The notes under the pieces were generated by a model that searched no databases, was not told the DNA's origin, and saw only the letters and a program-made list of their open reading frames with translations. A DNA stretch of 64,000 nt. Origin: Annulohypoxylon bovei var. microspora. Its lineage: Eukaryota; Ascomycota; Sordariomycetes; Xylariales; Hypoxylaceae. This document shows, piece after piece, positions 28,039-42,554 of this stretch. The first letter of the stretch is position 1. Every line of letters starts with the position of its first letter. The translations under genes and the position numbers were made by a program. The stretch spans positions 62,001 to 126,000 of the forward strand of contig MU405328.1 of the NCBI GenBank assembly GCA_022836615.1. The letters are read 5' to 3'.

Positions 28039-31000
28039 TTATAAATTCGTCGCGATATTAATTAAATATTAAATAATTTAACTTTTTTTAAAATTATTTA
28101 TTATTACATTATTTTATAATTCGTTGCCTTTTTTCGTAAATGTAATTTATATTATTAATTAATAAATAATAATCCATTTATTATTTATTTATTTCCGTTT
28201 AAAAATAATTATTTATTTAATATTACCGTTTTAATTCTTTTTATAAATTTATAATATAATTTTATTATTTTTATTTTAAAATTCTATATTTTTTAATAAA
28301 ATAATAAACTTATTAATAAACTTTTTCATATATTAAGTTAATATTTTAAAAATATTATTTTAATTTTATATTTACTTTTAAAAATAACTTAAAAAAAAAT
28401 AATTAAAATTAATTTTTAAATAATTTTTTTTTAAATTAATTTAAGTTTTCTTTTATTATTTTAACATGTTATTATTATTTAAAAAAAAAAATACGCACTA
28501 TGATTAATTTTTTATTTATTTATTTAAAGTTAAATTACATAATAAATTATAAAATTTAATTATTAAAACGACATTATTTATAAGCATTTTAATATATTTA
28601 TATTATTTTATAATAAATTTAAAATAATATAAAAGCCATAAATGAATATAAAGGGAATTATTAAAAATAAATGTTTTTAATATATTAATATTTATTAAAA
28701 AATTTTATATATAATATTAATTTATATTTATTTACATTTAATTATGTTATTAAATCCAATTTAAACATTTATTAAAATAATTTTAAGCTTTTAAGTTTAA
28801 TTTTAAATTATAAAACGATTTTAAGTTTAAAAGTTTTTATTTTATATCGTTATATTTTATAATCTAATTATATTAATTAATGCGTTAAAATATTAAACCT
28901 TTTTTTTACTTTATTTTTAATTATAATTAAACTTTTTTAATATCTTTTAAATTAATATTATTATAATTTAATTTCTTTTTATTTATTTAAATATTTAAAC
29001 ATTAATTTTTTTTTTAATTATTAAAAAATTATAAATAATTTATAAATATCACGTAAAAAAAGTTCACCGTTTCACTTTTACTTAAAAAATTATAAATAAA
29101 CCATATTCATTATTATATAATAATTTTTATTAAAAAAATAATAATTTTAAAAAATAAATAAAAGAAAATTATAAAGATTTATAAAAAAAAAAAAAAAAAA
29201 AATTTAAAGTTAAGCTTTAATATTATAACTATGATATTTAAATTATATTTTAATTAATTATTTTTCATTTTTTAATTAAAACTTCCATTTTTAATTAACG
29301 ACAAAGTAAATTCTTTTTTTATAATAAAAATTAAGGTTAAAAATCTTTTTATTAACTTAAATTTAAACTTTAATTTAATTATTAAAAATGTATTTAAAAT
29401 CGTTATTATTAAAACACGTTTAATATTATAAAATAAAAATAATATTATACCATATATTATTAATAAATTTAAGAATAATTCTTTTATAACCATATTTATT
29501 AAATATATATTAATTAAATATTAAAAGTTAAAATCATTTAATAACGGTTTTACATTTATTAAAGAAAAATTAACATTAATTAAATAAAAGATTTAATCGA
29601 ATTTTAATAATATTAAAAGTTTCGTTTTTAATATAATTATTAAAGTTATAAAAATTAATAAAAATAAAGTTAATAACCGTTATACCTTTTAATAAAAAAA
29701 GATTTTAATAAATTATACATTAAAATTAATTAAAAAAAACATATCATTATATAAGATTTTCCAAGTAAAATAAAATTCCATTAAAAGAAAAATAAAAAAA
29801 GTATATAAAAAAATTATATTATATTTTTATTTAAATAAAAATGACGATCGTTTTATAATTAAATGTACTTAAGGTACATTTTAAACCCCTTTTAAATTAC
29901 ATTTAAATTAAATAATAACATCATTAAATTATTAATGTTATGAAATTAATCCTTATTAATGAAAATATGTAAAATAATTATAATAAAAAACTTAAATAAT
30001 TACCACCACTTTTTAAAACTACGTTTAATTTCGATAAGGAATTTACTTTTAACACGTTTAATAACGATGTTTTTAACGATGATAATAATGAATTAAATAA
30101 TAATGAATTAAATAATAATGAAAATGAAAAAGTTTATTTAATACTTAAAGAAATAATAAAAAAATAATATAATAAAATAAATTTCATTATTAAAAAATAT
30201 TTTTAAAAGTTTAATAAAGTAATAATAATTTAAAACCAACTTAAAAACGAATTATTAAAATTTAATTAAATAATAATTAACGATAATTTATTTTAAAAAT
30301 AATTTAATTTTAAAATATACATGGTTTTTTATAAAAAATTATAACATTTTAAATGGGAATAACGGAAAATTAAAATAACATATAATATTAAAATGATAAA
30401 CGATTAACATGTATAAAAACAAATATTAACGTTATAAAATTATTTTAAGAAAATTTAAAATTGAAATATTCATTAATAACTTAAATAATAAATTAAATAT
30501 TTTATAAAGTTTTCATAAAAAAAATTAAATATGCTTAAAAAAATAATTAAAACGAAATTTAAAATTAATTTAATTTAATTATATTTTATTAAAAAAGTTT
30601 TTAAAAAGGTTAATACCATTTTATTTAATTAATTATACGCTTATAAAAAAATTAAAATCATAATACATTCGTTTAAAATTTAATTAAAAATTAAAAGGTT
30701 TAATTTTAATAATGTAAAATACTTTTATAATATTAAAAATAATAATATATTAAATATTAAAATAACCGATAAAATAAATTATAAAAATATAATAAAATAT
30801 AAAAACAAACATAATATTAAAAAAAAAAATATATCATTTATTAAATTTTATAAACTTTATTAAAATTTAAAACGTTACATTTTTACCGAAAATTAAAAGT
30901 AATAAACGAACGTATTAAACTTATATTTAAATTAAAATATAAGGTATTTCGGATTACGTTTCCATTATAACTTAAACCATTTTATGTAAATAATAAAAAA

Positions 31001-34000
31001 AAAAAAAATTAATTATTAAATCAACGATTTCTTATTTAAATTAAAAACCATTCCCTTTTAAATTATAAATAATAACGATTTTATAAAACATGTATTATAT
31101 TTACCATTAAGGTACCCACTTTTAAAAAAATTACCTTAAAACGATCGGATTGTTTTAAAAAAAAATAATATAAATAATAATTATTATAATAATTACGTTA
31201 ATAATATTTTAATATTTAAAAATAAATAAATTTATTATTAAAACGACGTTATCATGGAATTAATAAAAAGTATTAATGAATTTAAATTATATTTTATTAT
31301 AATGATTAAAAAGTTACATTAAACGAAAAAATAAAATATAAAATTTTTAAAACGTATTTTTTTTTTTTTATCTTTTTGAAATTATAAACTTTAAATAATT
31401 ACTTAAGAAAGTATATTTAAATAAAATAAAAGTTAAATAAAAACTTACAATTAAAATATTAAACTTAAATTTTATTTAATTTAAATAATTATTATTAAAA
31501 AATAAAATATATTTTAATTTATTTTAATTTAAATATATTTTTCATTTGTGTTTAATAATTAAATTAAATAACTTAATATAATTTTTATTCTTTTTAAACG
31601 TAAAGGTTAAAAGATTTTTTAATTAATTTTATTTTAATTAAATAAAAAAATATATTAAAGTATTTACAAGTAATTTATTACACCCCTTTTTTTATATTTT
31701 TTTTAAACTTTATAATATAATAATACTTTAATATTTAAAATATGTAAAATTTTATTTATACTTATATATTTAAATAAGTAATAAAACCTTTTTTATTAAT
31801 ATAAATGATATATTTATAAGCTTTTAAAGTTCGTAATGTTTAAAATAAATTAATATATAAAGTTATTAAAAGTTTAATAATTAATTTTATTTGTTTTTAT
31901 TTATAATAATAATATAATAAATAATAGGCTTAACATTAAAGGTTTCCATTTTATCGTTAATTATTATTAACGTAATATTTATAAGTTTTAACTTTTTATA
32001 AGGTGTTTTAATAATTGGAGGCTTTAAATAAAAGCTTATTATATAATTTTAAGGAAAAATTAAAGTGGTTAAAATCCCTTAATTAATAAAAGGTTCATAT
32101 AAATATAAAAGAAAAGTAATATATAAAATGATTTTTTAAAAAATTATATTATAAAAGTTACAAATAAATATATTAATATAATATACCTTTTATATTATAA
32201 AACTTTAAAAAAAAACATATAAAAAAGTTAAAACACTTATTTAATTAAAGGGTTTATATAAATATAATAAAAAATAATATAAAATAATTTTTTAAGAAAT
32301 TATTTATATTAAAAGCTTTAAGGAATTATATTTATACGTTATAACCGTCACATTTTAAAAAGGTAAAAAAAAAACAAAAAGATTTCTTAAAAAATTATTT
32401 TTAAAAGATATTAAAGAAAAAATACTTTTATATAAAATTATTTTATATAATTAATTTAAGAAAAATAACTTAAGAATTATTAATAAAATACCATAAAGGT
32501 ATAAATATATTAATAAAATATTATTTTATAAAATTCATTTTATAAAAATAATTTATTTAAAAGTAATATATAAAAGGGGGTAAAAAGGCATAAAGTTAAA
32601 AAAACCAATTTTTTCTTATATAATAAATTATATATTAATAATTAAAATAATGTTAATACGAAATAAGCATGATATTTAAAATAAAATATAAAAACATTTA
32701 ATTTTTTATATAAAAAATTTATTAATTTTCTTTCCTTTTTTTTTAATTTATTATATAAACATAAAGTAATTTTAATTTATTAATTATATTTTACTTTTAA
32801 TGTTTATAATTACTTAATTTTTAATTTATAAATGGCAAGCATTAATTTAAGAAGTTAACCCGGCATTTTTTAAATATTTATTAAATTAAATAATTAATTT
32901 TATAATTTTTTAATTATTTATAATTAAATTAATTATTTTACATAAAGTAAAATATAATTATTTTAATTTTATAATTTCCGTATTACGATTATTAACCTTT
33001 TTTATTAAAATTATTAATACATTAAATAATTTAAAAATAATTAATGATTATTTATTATTATTTTTTATTTTTAAATAATATTAATTCCAAGGAACATTTT
33101 TAAAGTTATATTAATGTTATAATGATTTATATATTATTAATTAAAATAAAACTAAAGATACATTAATATTTCTTAAAAATATTCTTTAAATTAATATTAT
33201 TAACCATAATAAGTTTAAAATTAATTTTAAAAATTATTTTAATAATAATTCTAAGTTAACCTTTATGGTCCAATTAAATACACTTAAGGATAATTTTAAG
33301 CTTTCTTTTATTATAATGTAATTTAAATTAATGGATAACCACAAATTAAAAAATTCTTTTAAAATATAAAGGAGGTTTAAATTAATAAAAAAACTTATAA
33401 TTCAAATTATAAAAAACGTTTTTAACGTAAATATTCACAATTTAAACTTAAATTTAAATGTTAAATCTTTAATGTTATATAAAAGATTAAACAACTTAAA
33501 TTTCATTAACCTTTAATATATTATTAAAAGGTTAAATAATAAAATAAAACCTGGTAAAATATTTTAAAATTTATATATAATAATGCTTTTATTTTTAATT
33601 AACTTTAATATTAATGAAATATTTATTACTTTAAAAACTTTAAGCCATTTTAATGAATTAAATTTTTAAGTTAATTCTTTAAAAAGATATGGATTATAAT
33701 TTAAACCTAAAAAAAAAAAAAATAATATTAAGAAAATAATAAAATAATTTAAAAAGGAGTTTATTAAAGAAAATATTACTTAAATCAAAAAGTTTAATTT
33801 ATTATAAAACTTATTATAAAACTTTAAAATGATATACGCTTCGTTAAAATAAAAACGCTTATTTTAAATCGAATAATTAAATAATTTAAAATATAAAAAC
33901 TTAATTAATTTATTTTTTAAAGTTAATAAAGATAATTTTTTTAATACGTTATAATAACTTTAAAAATCGTTTAATGGTATAATAATTAAATAAAAATATT

Positions 34001-35759
34001 TAAACTTTTTTTTCGGGCTATTAATAAAAAAATAAAAAAAAGGTTCATTAAATTAATTTCAAAAAATGTAAACGAAAAGTTAAAACAAAATTAATATTAT
34101 AAAAATATAAATACGTATATTACATATAATAAAAAATAAATTCAAGTGTTAAATAAATTCAAATTTAACATTTTTTTAAAAAACACATGATAAGTTTTAT
34201 ATTTTTTTAAAAAATATATTATTAACTTTTTTATAAAAATATTAATAAAATAAATAACTTTAATTTAATAAAATTAATCGAATATTTATAAAAGAATTAA
34301 AAAAAAGTATATATATTATAATTTTTAAAAAATTAAATAAATGCTTTTATAAAAAGTAATAAAATAAAATTAAATACTTTTAAACAAATATTCGAAGAAA
34401 AAAGATTTTTATTTTTATTATAACTTAAAAACATTTTTAAAAGGATTTTAAAAAAAGTTAATGTTTTAAAAATATTAATAATAAAATCATCCTTTACACA
34501 TTAATTTTAAATTTAAAACCAATTATTTAAGTTTAAAATTTTTACATTTAAAAACTTAATTAAAATGTTTTAATTTCATGATAAATTAATTTTCTTTTAT
34601 ATATATTTAATTAATAAATTACCACATATCCACGTCGGATTTTTTATTCTTATCCATAAAAATAAAAAAAAACGAATAAAAAAAATATTATTTAAACTTT
34701 TTAAAATAATTACCCATTAAATTAAAAAGTAAAATAATATTAAAAACGATGGTTTAATATGTTTCTTTTTGCTTTTTTAAAATAATAATTATTTTAATTT
34801 CTTCGAAATAAATTAAATCGATAAATTTATTTACCATTACGATTTAAAAAATCTTAATAACATTAATTTTAAAATAAAACCATGAACTTTTAATATAATT
34901 TTAATATTAATTATTTTATAAAAGATATATAAAAAATAATTCCTTTTATTATAATACATTAATAAGGTATATACGTTAAAACTCTTAAATAATAATTTAT
35001 TAATAATTTAAATAAAATGTTTTTTATTAATTTAATAATTTTAATTATGGATTATTATTAATAATAATATAATTAAAATAAAGGTCGTGTAATTATAAGT
35101 AAAAACTTTAAAATTAATTAAAAATGTATGGTATAATAATAAATTAAATTTAATGTAGTTTTTAAAAATGAAAAAAAAGTGTATAATAGGCGATAAAAGT
35201 TTAAAAAAACACATTAAATCGGTAATATTAATTAAAGATTAATTATTATTAATATAATATATATTTAAAAATATAAAATTATTTACGATTATAAATTATT
35301 ATTATAAAAAAGGTTTTATTAATAATAAAAGGGTTTTATTAATTAAAAAACATTTTATAATTTTATATAACTTTATGTAATTTATGTTATATAAAGTTAC
35401 ATTTAATATAAGTTTAAAAATTAATATTTTATACGTTTATATAATTATAAAATTATAATATATTACATGGTATTACACGTAAATACATTATAATTTATTA
35501 CTTTTAAATTTAAAAATTTTTTTTTTATAAAAAGTTATTTATTTTAAAAAACATATATATAAATTTCGAAGGGTAAAAAAAGTGGGGAAAAAAAAAGTAA
35601 AATCCGTTTAAAAGCGTATTTATTAATTTTATAATTAAACTTATAACCGGTTTTTTAAACCAGCTTTTTAATTACTTTTAAATTTAATTTAATAAATAAT
35701 TAATTAATTAATTAAATTATTAATTAATTAATTTTTAACATAAATTATATAATTAAAAA

Positions 35760-36182
35760 AAACTTATAATTTATATAATTAAATAACCTTTAAAAAAGTG
35801 GTTAAAGCGTTAAAAAAGTGGTTATAAATAATTATAAATAATTAAATGGGTGGTAAAATAAATGGTTCATTAAAAGGTAATTAATATAAAAGGTAATTAA
35901 ATTAATAAATAATTAAATGGAAGGTTTAATAAAATGGTTAAACGAAAAATTTAACGGTTATATAAATAAAATGATTTAATAAATGAAAGTTTAACGGGTA
36001 ATTTAAAAGGTGGTTAAATTAATAATTTAAAAAATAACTTAAAAAGAAGCTTAATAAATGGTTAAATAAATGGGTTAAAGTTAAACGATCACGCATTTAA
36101 TTAATAATAAACGGTTTTATTATATAATAAAAAAAATAAAAATAAAAAATTAAAAAATTAAACCATTAATTTTTAATTAAAT
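35760..36182 (+). repeat. GTGGTTAA-type short-motif array with conserved tail, copy 2
   Basis: Direct-orientation relative of 9270-9926. It starts with the same lead-in (CCTTTAAAAAAGTGG, AAGCGTTAAAAAAGTGG) and contains a shorter, more AT-decayed array of GTGGTTAA-like units. It ends in the same A-rich tail (36104-36182). C/T differences from copy 1 are as expected if the two were mutated independently by RIP. Confidence 0.75.
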
Positions 36183-36289
36183 TCGGGATATTATGTCATT
36201 TAAATAAATGGTTTTATATATTTATTAATATATAAAAATAATTTTTAAATTAAAAATTTATTTTTATAATATTTTAATTTAAAATATTA

Positions 36290-36660
36290 TAATTAATTTT
36301 ATATATATTAATTTATATTAATTTATATTATTTATATTAACTTATAATTATATTAATTTAAAATTTAAAATATATTATTTAAAAACATTATTATTTTTTA
36401 AATTATTTCGTTTTAATTATATTTTATATTAATTTATTTTTATATTAATTTAAAACGTAAATCATGTTAAATTTAAAAGTATATTATTTTAAAATCGAAT
36501 TTATATTATTAATATCCATGTTAATTTACTTTTATATTAATTTAAAATTTTAATTATATTAATTTAAAAATATATTAATTTATTTACTTTTAATATTAAT
36601 TTTATATTTATATTAATTTATTTTTATATTAATATATATTTAAATATTAAAAATATTTAT
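36290..36660. repeat. AT simple-repeat stretch (TATTAATTTA-like units)
   Basis: Many imperfect repeats of about 10-12 bp built from TATATTAATTTA. They could be a decayed minisatellite or just the limit composition of heavy RIP. No coding potential. Confidence 0.45.
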
Positions 36661-37265
36661 TTTTTTATATAAATCACGGTATAAATAAACATATTTTTAA
36701 TACCATTTATAATATAAAATTTAAATATAAAAAAAACTTAAACTTTTTATATATATATAAACCATTTTAAAATATTTTATATTCGAATTTTATATATTAT
36801 AATTTTTTATTTATTTTTAAATATTACCGTTTATCCCGCCACCATTTTTTAATAATTTTTAAAACTTAAATAATTACGCATTTTATAACATTTTTTCGCC
36901 ATTAATATAAAACATTTATATAATTTTTTTAAAATTTAAATATAATTTTTAAAATTTTAATTAAATAATATATATTATAAATTAAATACGTAAATATATT
37001 ATTATATTAATAAAAACGAAATAACATTAAATATATATTAATTTATATAAAAAAAATAACATTAAATATTATATAAATAAATATTTAATTATATATAATA
37101 ATATTATATATTTAAATATTAAATTTTATATTAATTTAAATTATTAAATTAAATTTTAATTAAATTTAAACTTAAAATAACATGGTTTAAATATACATTA
37201 AACATTTAATTTTAAATGTAAAATTTATTTATTAAATTATTATTAAAATTAATTAAAACGAATAA

Positions 37266-37772
37266 TTCCCCCGTTATTTCCCGAAGTGTTAATTAATAAC
37301 AAGTACATGGACCCACAAAAACACCAAAGGATGCATCCAATTAAATATTAAAGAAAAAAAATACATGCTTTCCCATACTAATTTTACCCATGCCACATGT
37401 ACCAGAATTTAACAGTATCAGGATTTCTACGCCGTGAAATAACCCTTTTTTATTAGTACAAAATAGTGGTGATTACTAAGCCCTTTTTAACCAATCAAAG
37501 TGGTTTTTATTTTGGACCTTCATGTACCTGCTGTCAACTGGCACTTCGGGAGATACAGATCTATTGGAATTTTGATAACCCCACCAACCCACCTTCTATT
37601 TTATCACTATCAATTTAGACTTCACATTCATCGTACCTTCTAGTAAAACGGTTAGATTTGAGAGTTAAATTTTATCGTAGTCGCGAATTTCTTGCTCTAA
37701 ACTCTTTACCTTCTATCGATTTCCCTTTAACTACAACTACGATCGCGATCGCTCTATATACATTGGGCAATC
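37266..37772 (+). promoter_or_regulatory. Upstream region and 5' leader of the AsnRS gene
   Basis: About 500 bp of normal composition between the RIP block edge and the start codon of the tRNA synthetase gene. C/T-rich segments (37560-37740) suit a fungal 5' leader. A TATA-like CTATATAC at 37753-37760 is too close to the ATG to be a functional TATA box. Specific factor sites cannot be assigned by eye. Confidence 0.5.
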
Positions 37773-39601
37773 ATGGCCGCCGTTGAAGAGTTGGCCCAAC
37801 GGGTCAAACACGACGAGAAATCCTTTATCGACACTGACGCAGGTAAGGACGACGAAACCGCTGACGGCTCCGAATTCAAGCCCTATAAGTCGTTAGCCTA
37901 CGCCTACATCCAGCACTTCGAAAAGCCCACACCTCAGTATCAGGTTCGGGCTTCCGTCACTGGCCCTGTCGGTTCCGACGAAGACCCCTCCGTCCGACTC
38001 TTATGGAAGGAACCCGCCAAGAGCGCTTTGAAGAAAGCTCAGGGAGCACTCGACGCTCATAAAAAGAAGGTTCAGAAGCAGCAGGTTGCCGCCGCGGCTG
38101 AGGAGCAGCTTAAAAAACAGAGGCAGCAGACCCTCGAGGCTGCTAAGAAGGTTGTGATCAAGCAGGATGAGTCACTCCCTAAGCCACTCAAGATCAAGAT
38201 CAGTCGCAAGGATATTGAGCTTGGAGAAGGGGATAAGAAGGGCACGCGAGTTAAGGTATTCGGACGAATCCACCGTCTGCGGGTTCAGAAGCAGGCTACC
38301 TTTATCACCTTGATCGATGGCTATGGCCAGCTGCAATGCATATTGACCGCTGGCGACTTGACCAAGACCTACGATGCTTTAACCTTTGCCCAAGGAACTT
38401 CGCTCGCACTTTACGGTGAGATGCGCAAGGTACTTGCCGGACAGACGGCCCCTGATGACCGAGAGTTACATGTAGACTATTATGAGGTTCTGGGTGCGTC
38501 GCCGAGCGACGAGGATGCCATTACCAACAAGGTCTCTGCACAGCAGAACCAGTGGGACGCCCAGATGCTTGACAACCGACACTTAGTCCTGCGAGGTGAG
38601 AACGCTTCCGCGCTCATGAAGATCCGTGCTGCTGTAGAGGGAGCGTTCACCAAGGTCTATGAAGATCTACAGCTCACCAAGGTCTCGCCGCCTGCTCTGG
38701 TGCAGACCCAGGTCGAAGGTGGTGCTACCCTCTTTAGCGCACCGTACTACGATGAGATGGCGTACCTCACTCAGTCGTCTCAACTATATCTCGAGACCGT
38801 TATTCCCAGTCTGGGAGACGTCTACTGTATCGAGAAATCGTTCCGTGCCGAGAAGAGCTTAACGCGTCGTCATCTTTCTGAGTACACCCATGTCGAGGCC
38901 GAGCTGGATTACATTGACTTCAACGATCTGCTAGAGCATCTCGAGGAGGTTATCTGCCGTGTTATTGACATCGTGTTGGCCAACCCCACCATCGCTGCAC
39001 ACCTAAAGGAGCTCAACCCTACCTTCCAGAAGCCCTCTCGCCCCTTCATGCGTATGAAGTACAGCGACGCTATCGACTGGCTCAACGCTCAAGATCCTCC
39101 CATCCCCAACGAGGAGGGCAACCCCCACGTATTCGGAGACGACATCGCGGAAGCTGCTGAGCGTCGGATGACGGACATCATCAACCTACCTATCTTTCTA
39201 ACGCACTTCCCGGTAGAGATCAAGGCGTTCTACATGAAGAAGGACCCTTCGGATCTACGAGTGACCGAGAGTGTGGACTGCTTGATGCCGGGTGTTGGCG
39301 AGATCGTGGGTGGCAGTATGAGAATGGAAGGATACGACGAGCTACTCGAGGCGTACAAGAAGCAGGGCATTGATTCTAAGGACTACTACTGGTACACTGA
39401 CCAGCGAAAGTGAGTTTAATTCTTCATTACTTCTAGAACGCGGGGTTTCGATTAGAAACTGACCCTAGATATAGGTATGGCACTTCCCCACATGGTGGAT
39501 ACGGTCTTGGACTTGAAAGATTCCTGGCTTGGATTGCCAACCAGCACACCGTTCGCACGACTTGTTTGTATCCCCGCTTCATGGGACGATGCAAGCCTTA
39601 A
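37773..39601 (+). CDS. DED81: Cytosolic asparaginyl-tRNA synthetase (class II)
   Basis: Charges tRNA-Asn with asparagine for cytosolic translation. Two exons: 37773-39409 and 39475-39601, joined over a 65-nt intron (GTGAGT...ATATAG, with CTGAC just upstream of the acceptor), giving 587 residues. The order is a charged Ala/Lys-rich eukaryotic N-terminal extension (1 to ~155), an OB-fold anticodon-binding domain (~159-240, VKVFGRIHRLRVQ), then the class II catalytic core. Motif 2 is FRAEKSLTRRH at 357-367 and motif 3 GLGLERF is at 556-562, encoded in exon 2. The protein ends YPRFMGRCKP, the conserved end of fungal cytosolic enzymes. TQSSQLYLE and the LTRRHLSEYTHVEAE context favour AsnRS over AspRS. 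The gene is complete and appears functional although it abuts the RIP block; no excess of C-to-T stops is seen. Confidence 0.95.
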
Positions 39602-42398
39602 GCGGTAGCAGTTAGCATCTTCTCTTGGCTCTTTAGCTTTAGGGCCGAGGTTACCGGCGTTGTGGTCGGAATAACTTGCGAAGATGCATAAGGTGGATCT
39701 AAAGCAGGACGTGATTGGCGTTGGGGAAAGCGGTCAAGCTTATGGGCATTGAGCTGTTGCTTTCTGAGACTAGGCATTGCAGGATAGACTGTCCATCATA
39801 GGACACGTCAATATGAATGGTATCCGAGCGAAAAGTTTTTACTGTGACCGACTCTTCTAGGCAAACCATAGTTTACCGTGTAAGATCCTCCGAGTGGTTG
39901 GTCATATAGAAGTTCGATCTTAGGCTTGTATCCAGAATGGAGACAATCTTTCTCGGAATACATACCTCATTGGATGTCTTAAATACTCTCTGACATCAGA
40001 GAGGACATCAAGTAGGCTTCTGTAATTCTCATCTCAGATCGGATTACGTATATCATCCTATGTCGGTACACCGTGAGATTGGACCGGGTGAGCTCCCGGT
40101 GACGTTGGTAACCCTCAAACCGCTGGGGTAAAGTGGAAACGGATAAAAATAAAGCATACCGGCAGACGGATAGAGGCGGCGTTTAAGAAGATTCCCACCG
40201 CATATGCACGGGACGTTGCTCGAAATTTGAGTTACACATATCACATTATTGGATACGACTGGCGGTATGTACTGTAGACCGTGTAGAACAAGCGTCTTTC
40301 TGTGTAATAAATTTTGACATACCCATGCAGATCATAGGCCAATCGAATTCGCCGCCGCCAATCATAGCCCTGCGATGTAGCCAATTGCTACGTATTAGTA
40401 CGGTATTACGACTAAAGCCTCTCCGTATTAGTGAGTTTGTACTAACACGATGCTCGATGCTCGATACAGTAGGAGTGACTGCTTCTGATGTCAGTTTTTA
40501 GAAGCGCGGGATAAAAATGGAAAGATCAAATCCAGATCCATACCACACTACTACATAAACTAAAAACTGTTTAATGTTCCCTTCACACTAATATGTATAT
40601 ACATGTACATTCCCAAGTACAATTGAGGAGGCGTATCTTCATGGTCGTACTGCATTTGATTCGCGCTAATATTGCGCACCTCGGGTACCTTGCCGTAGCG
40701 CGCCGCAGGGACCGCCTGCTCGGAGTGGGGCAAGGTGAGAGAGTTTGGTCTCTTTTTTTTTTTTTTTTTCAATCGGGAATTTTTTCGCTGGGAAATAGGG
40801 GTTTTTGTCTTGGCTTGGATTTCGAGCGCAAGCAAGCAATTGTCGAAATTGGAAATGAGGGACGGATGATGCCATATTGAAAGGATAACGTCGACCAATA
40901 TCAATTATATGCCAACTTTTATTACGTGGTATCTGCTCGCACGGCAATTGGTACAATTACGGTCCTCATTTCTCGAGGCTTGTTATGTACAGGTCCGCAT
41001 CCTATGAGACATGAGGCATGGCAATGCAAGGCACAGCGTCTCTCTCCGGCCGTTAAAAGCCTAATATTGCAGGAGGCGATGCGGGGAGGTTAGACGATGA
41101 TACGACGACATCTCAGAGTTTCATGTCGTATGGGTGCACAGGCGAGCTACCAGACCCTGAACGCGGAGAATAATCGTCTCGAGGTCACGTTAGCCTAGTG
41201 CTCTCGACGAACGACAACGTGCGATATGAACGTCGATGAAGTCTAAAAAGAGAATTGATAAGGCTAGATACTGTACGTAGGTCCTGGCCCTGTCCCAGGA
41301 GGAAGGAATTTCGAAATCGAGATGGTCCCCTACGGTCCGACCCCACGAGGCCTATCGAGCTAAGAATAATTCAATGCCTTCTAATTAGGAAAATGAGTTG
41401 CTTGTTGCTGACTTGAATAGGTAGGTACCTGGGTACGCAGTAAAACAATAAATTTCTTTATGGTAGTTTTCATCTCTGTATTAATGGAAAGCGAGTGATT
41501 CATTTTGCATATACATTTACGTATGTATGTATGCGGGCATATACCATAAGATGGTCACCGAGTTTGCATGCATTTGCTGCTGTCATCTTCCCCTGATCCC
41601 AACATGCATGGCGTTTTCGACGATGATCTGTAACTCGTGTCTGGCCCCTGTCCAACCCTGGTCTCTTGGTACGGTCTTAACTCGCACGTCGACGATGGAT
41701 TAATTCTTCTAGAAACTCATACATATTCGGAGGACCCTGAATGGGATCAAATTTTCGAAATTGAAAACCTCAAATATTATCAATTGGTTGAAATTGGTTG
41801 CCGTCATTGTAAGTTATTGGAAATGCCGTAAACATGGGGAATACTCATAAAATGTGTAATTGAATGGGGCTTCAATTCTGGGCGGACCGAATATCCAATA
41901 TCCCATTAAAATCTTCAAAGCTTTGAATCAGCTAATGAGAAACGAAACGTTGAAATGAGGCTGAATTTTGATATTCGGTAAGGTAATGGCTAGAAAGGTC
42001 GAATTCTCTCATAGTCAATTCTATGAAACCAATTGGCTTCAATTGATGTTCTGGCTTCATACATTCATACCTCCTACATTAATAGTACATCGAATCGAAT
42101 ACGGGCGTAGATGAGCAAAATGTTAGACTACTAAGCTGGTGGACACGCGTATGAAAATAGTAGCCCCTAACAAGTCCCTGGCCTGAAACTATGGGTATAA
42201 GTCGCGTGAGGGATTGAGTTTAGGGGAATATTAGTATTACTGACATATGGATGTATCTTTCCCATCTCTTAGCACTGTAAAGCTACCTCTCATCTTAACT
42301 TTATATGTATTTCGTTTAGCGTTCATCTCTCCCCCCCTGTCCTTAAGAAAGTCACTTAAGTTACTAGAGTTACCTAAAGGGTACAAGAAAAAGAGTGG
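39602..42398. other. Intergenic region, no gene recognised
   Basis: About 2.8 kb between the AsnRS stop and the leader of the next gene. The composition is ordinary. Open frames near 40053-40244, 40560-40956 and 41637-41831 have no recognisable protein features and overlap on both strands. A poly-T run lies near 40748-40769, and a TAGGTACCT palindrome-like site at about 41421. No tRNA or other RNA gene was found. Confidence 0.6.
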
Positions 42399-42554
42399 AT
42401 GGTAGGAACATTAGAAGCGGTTCAAAATGGGTTTAGCAGCTGCAGGCTGTTCATTAAAACTAGCGCCCCCCATTTTGGCTTTGGCCATTTTGGCAATCTG
42501 CACCAACCCAGTTCGTCCAATGACTTTCCTCCATTTTTCTTGCTCCGTTCAATG

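Larger units (their letters stand above)
28045..37265. repeat. RIP-degraded AT-rich repeat block, right part
   Basis: Same composition and lack of coding capacity as the left part. It contains poly-A near 29187-29205, TTAA-type simple repeats near 35690-35735, the second copy of the short-motif repeat (35760-36182) and a TATTAATTTA-rich stretch (36290-36660). Composition changes abruptly at about 37265, about 500 bp before the asparaginyl-tRNA synthetase start codon. No gene seen. Confidence 0.9.
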
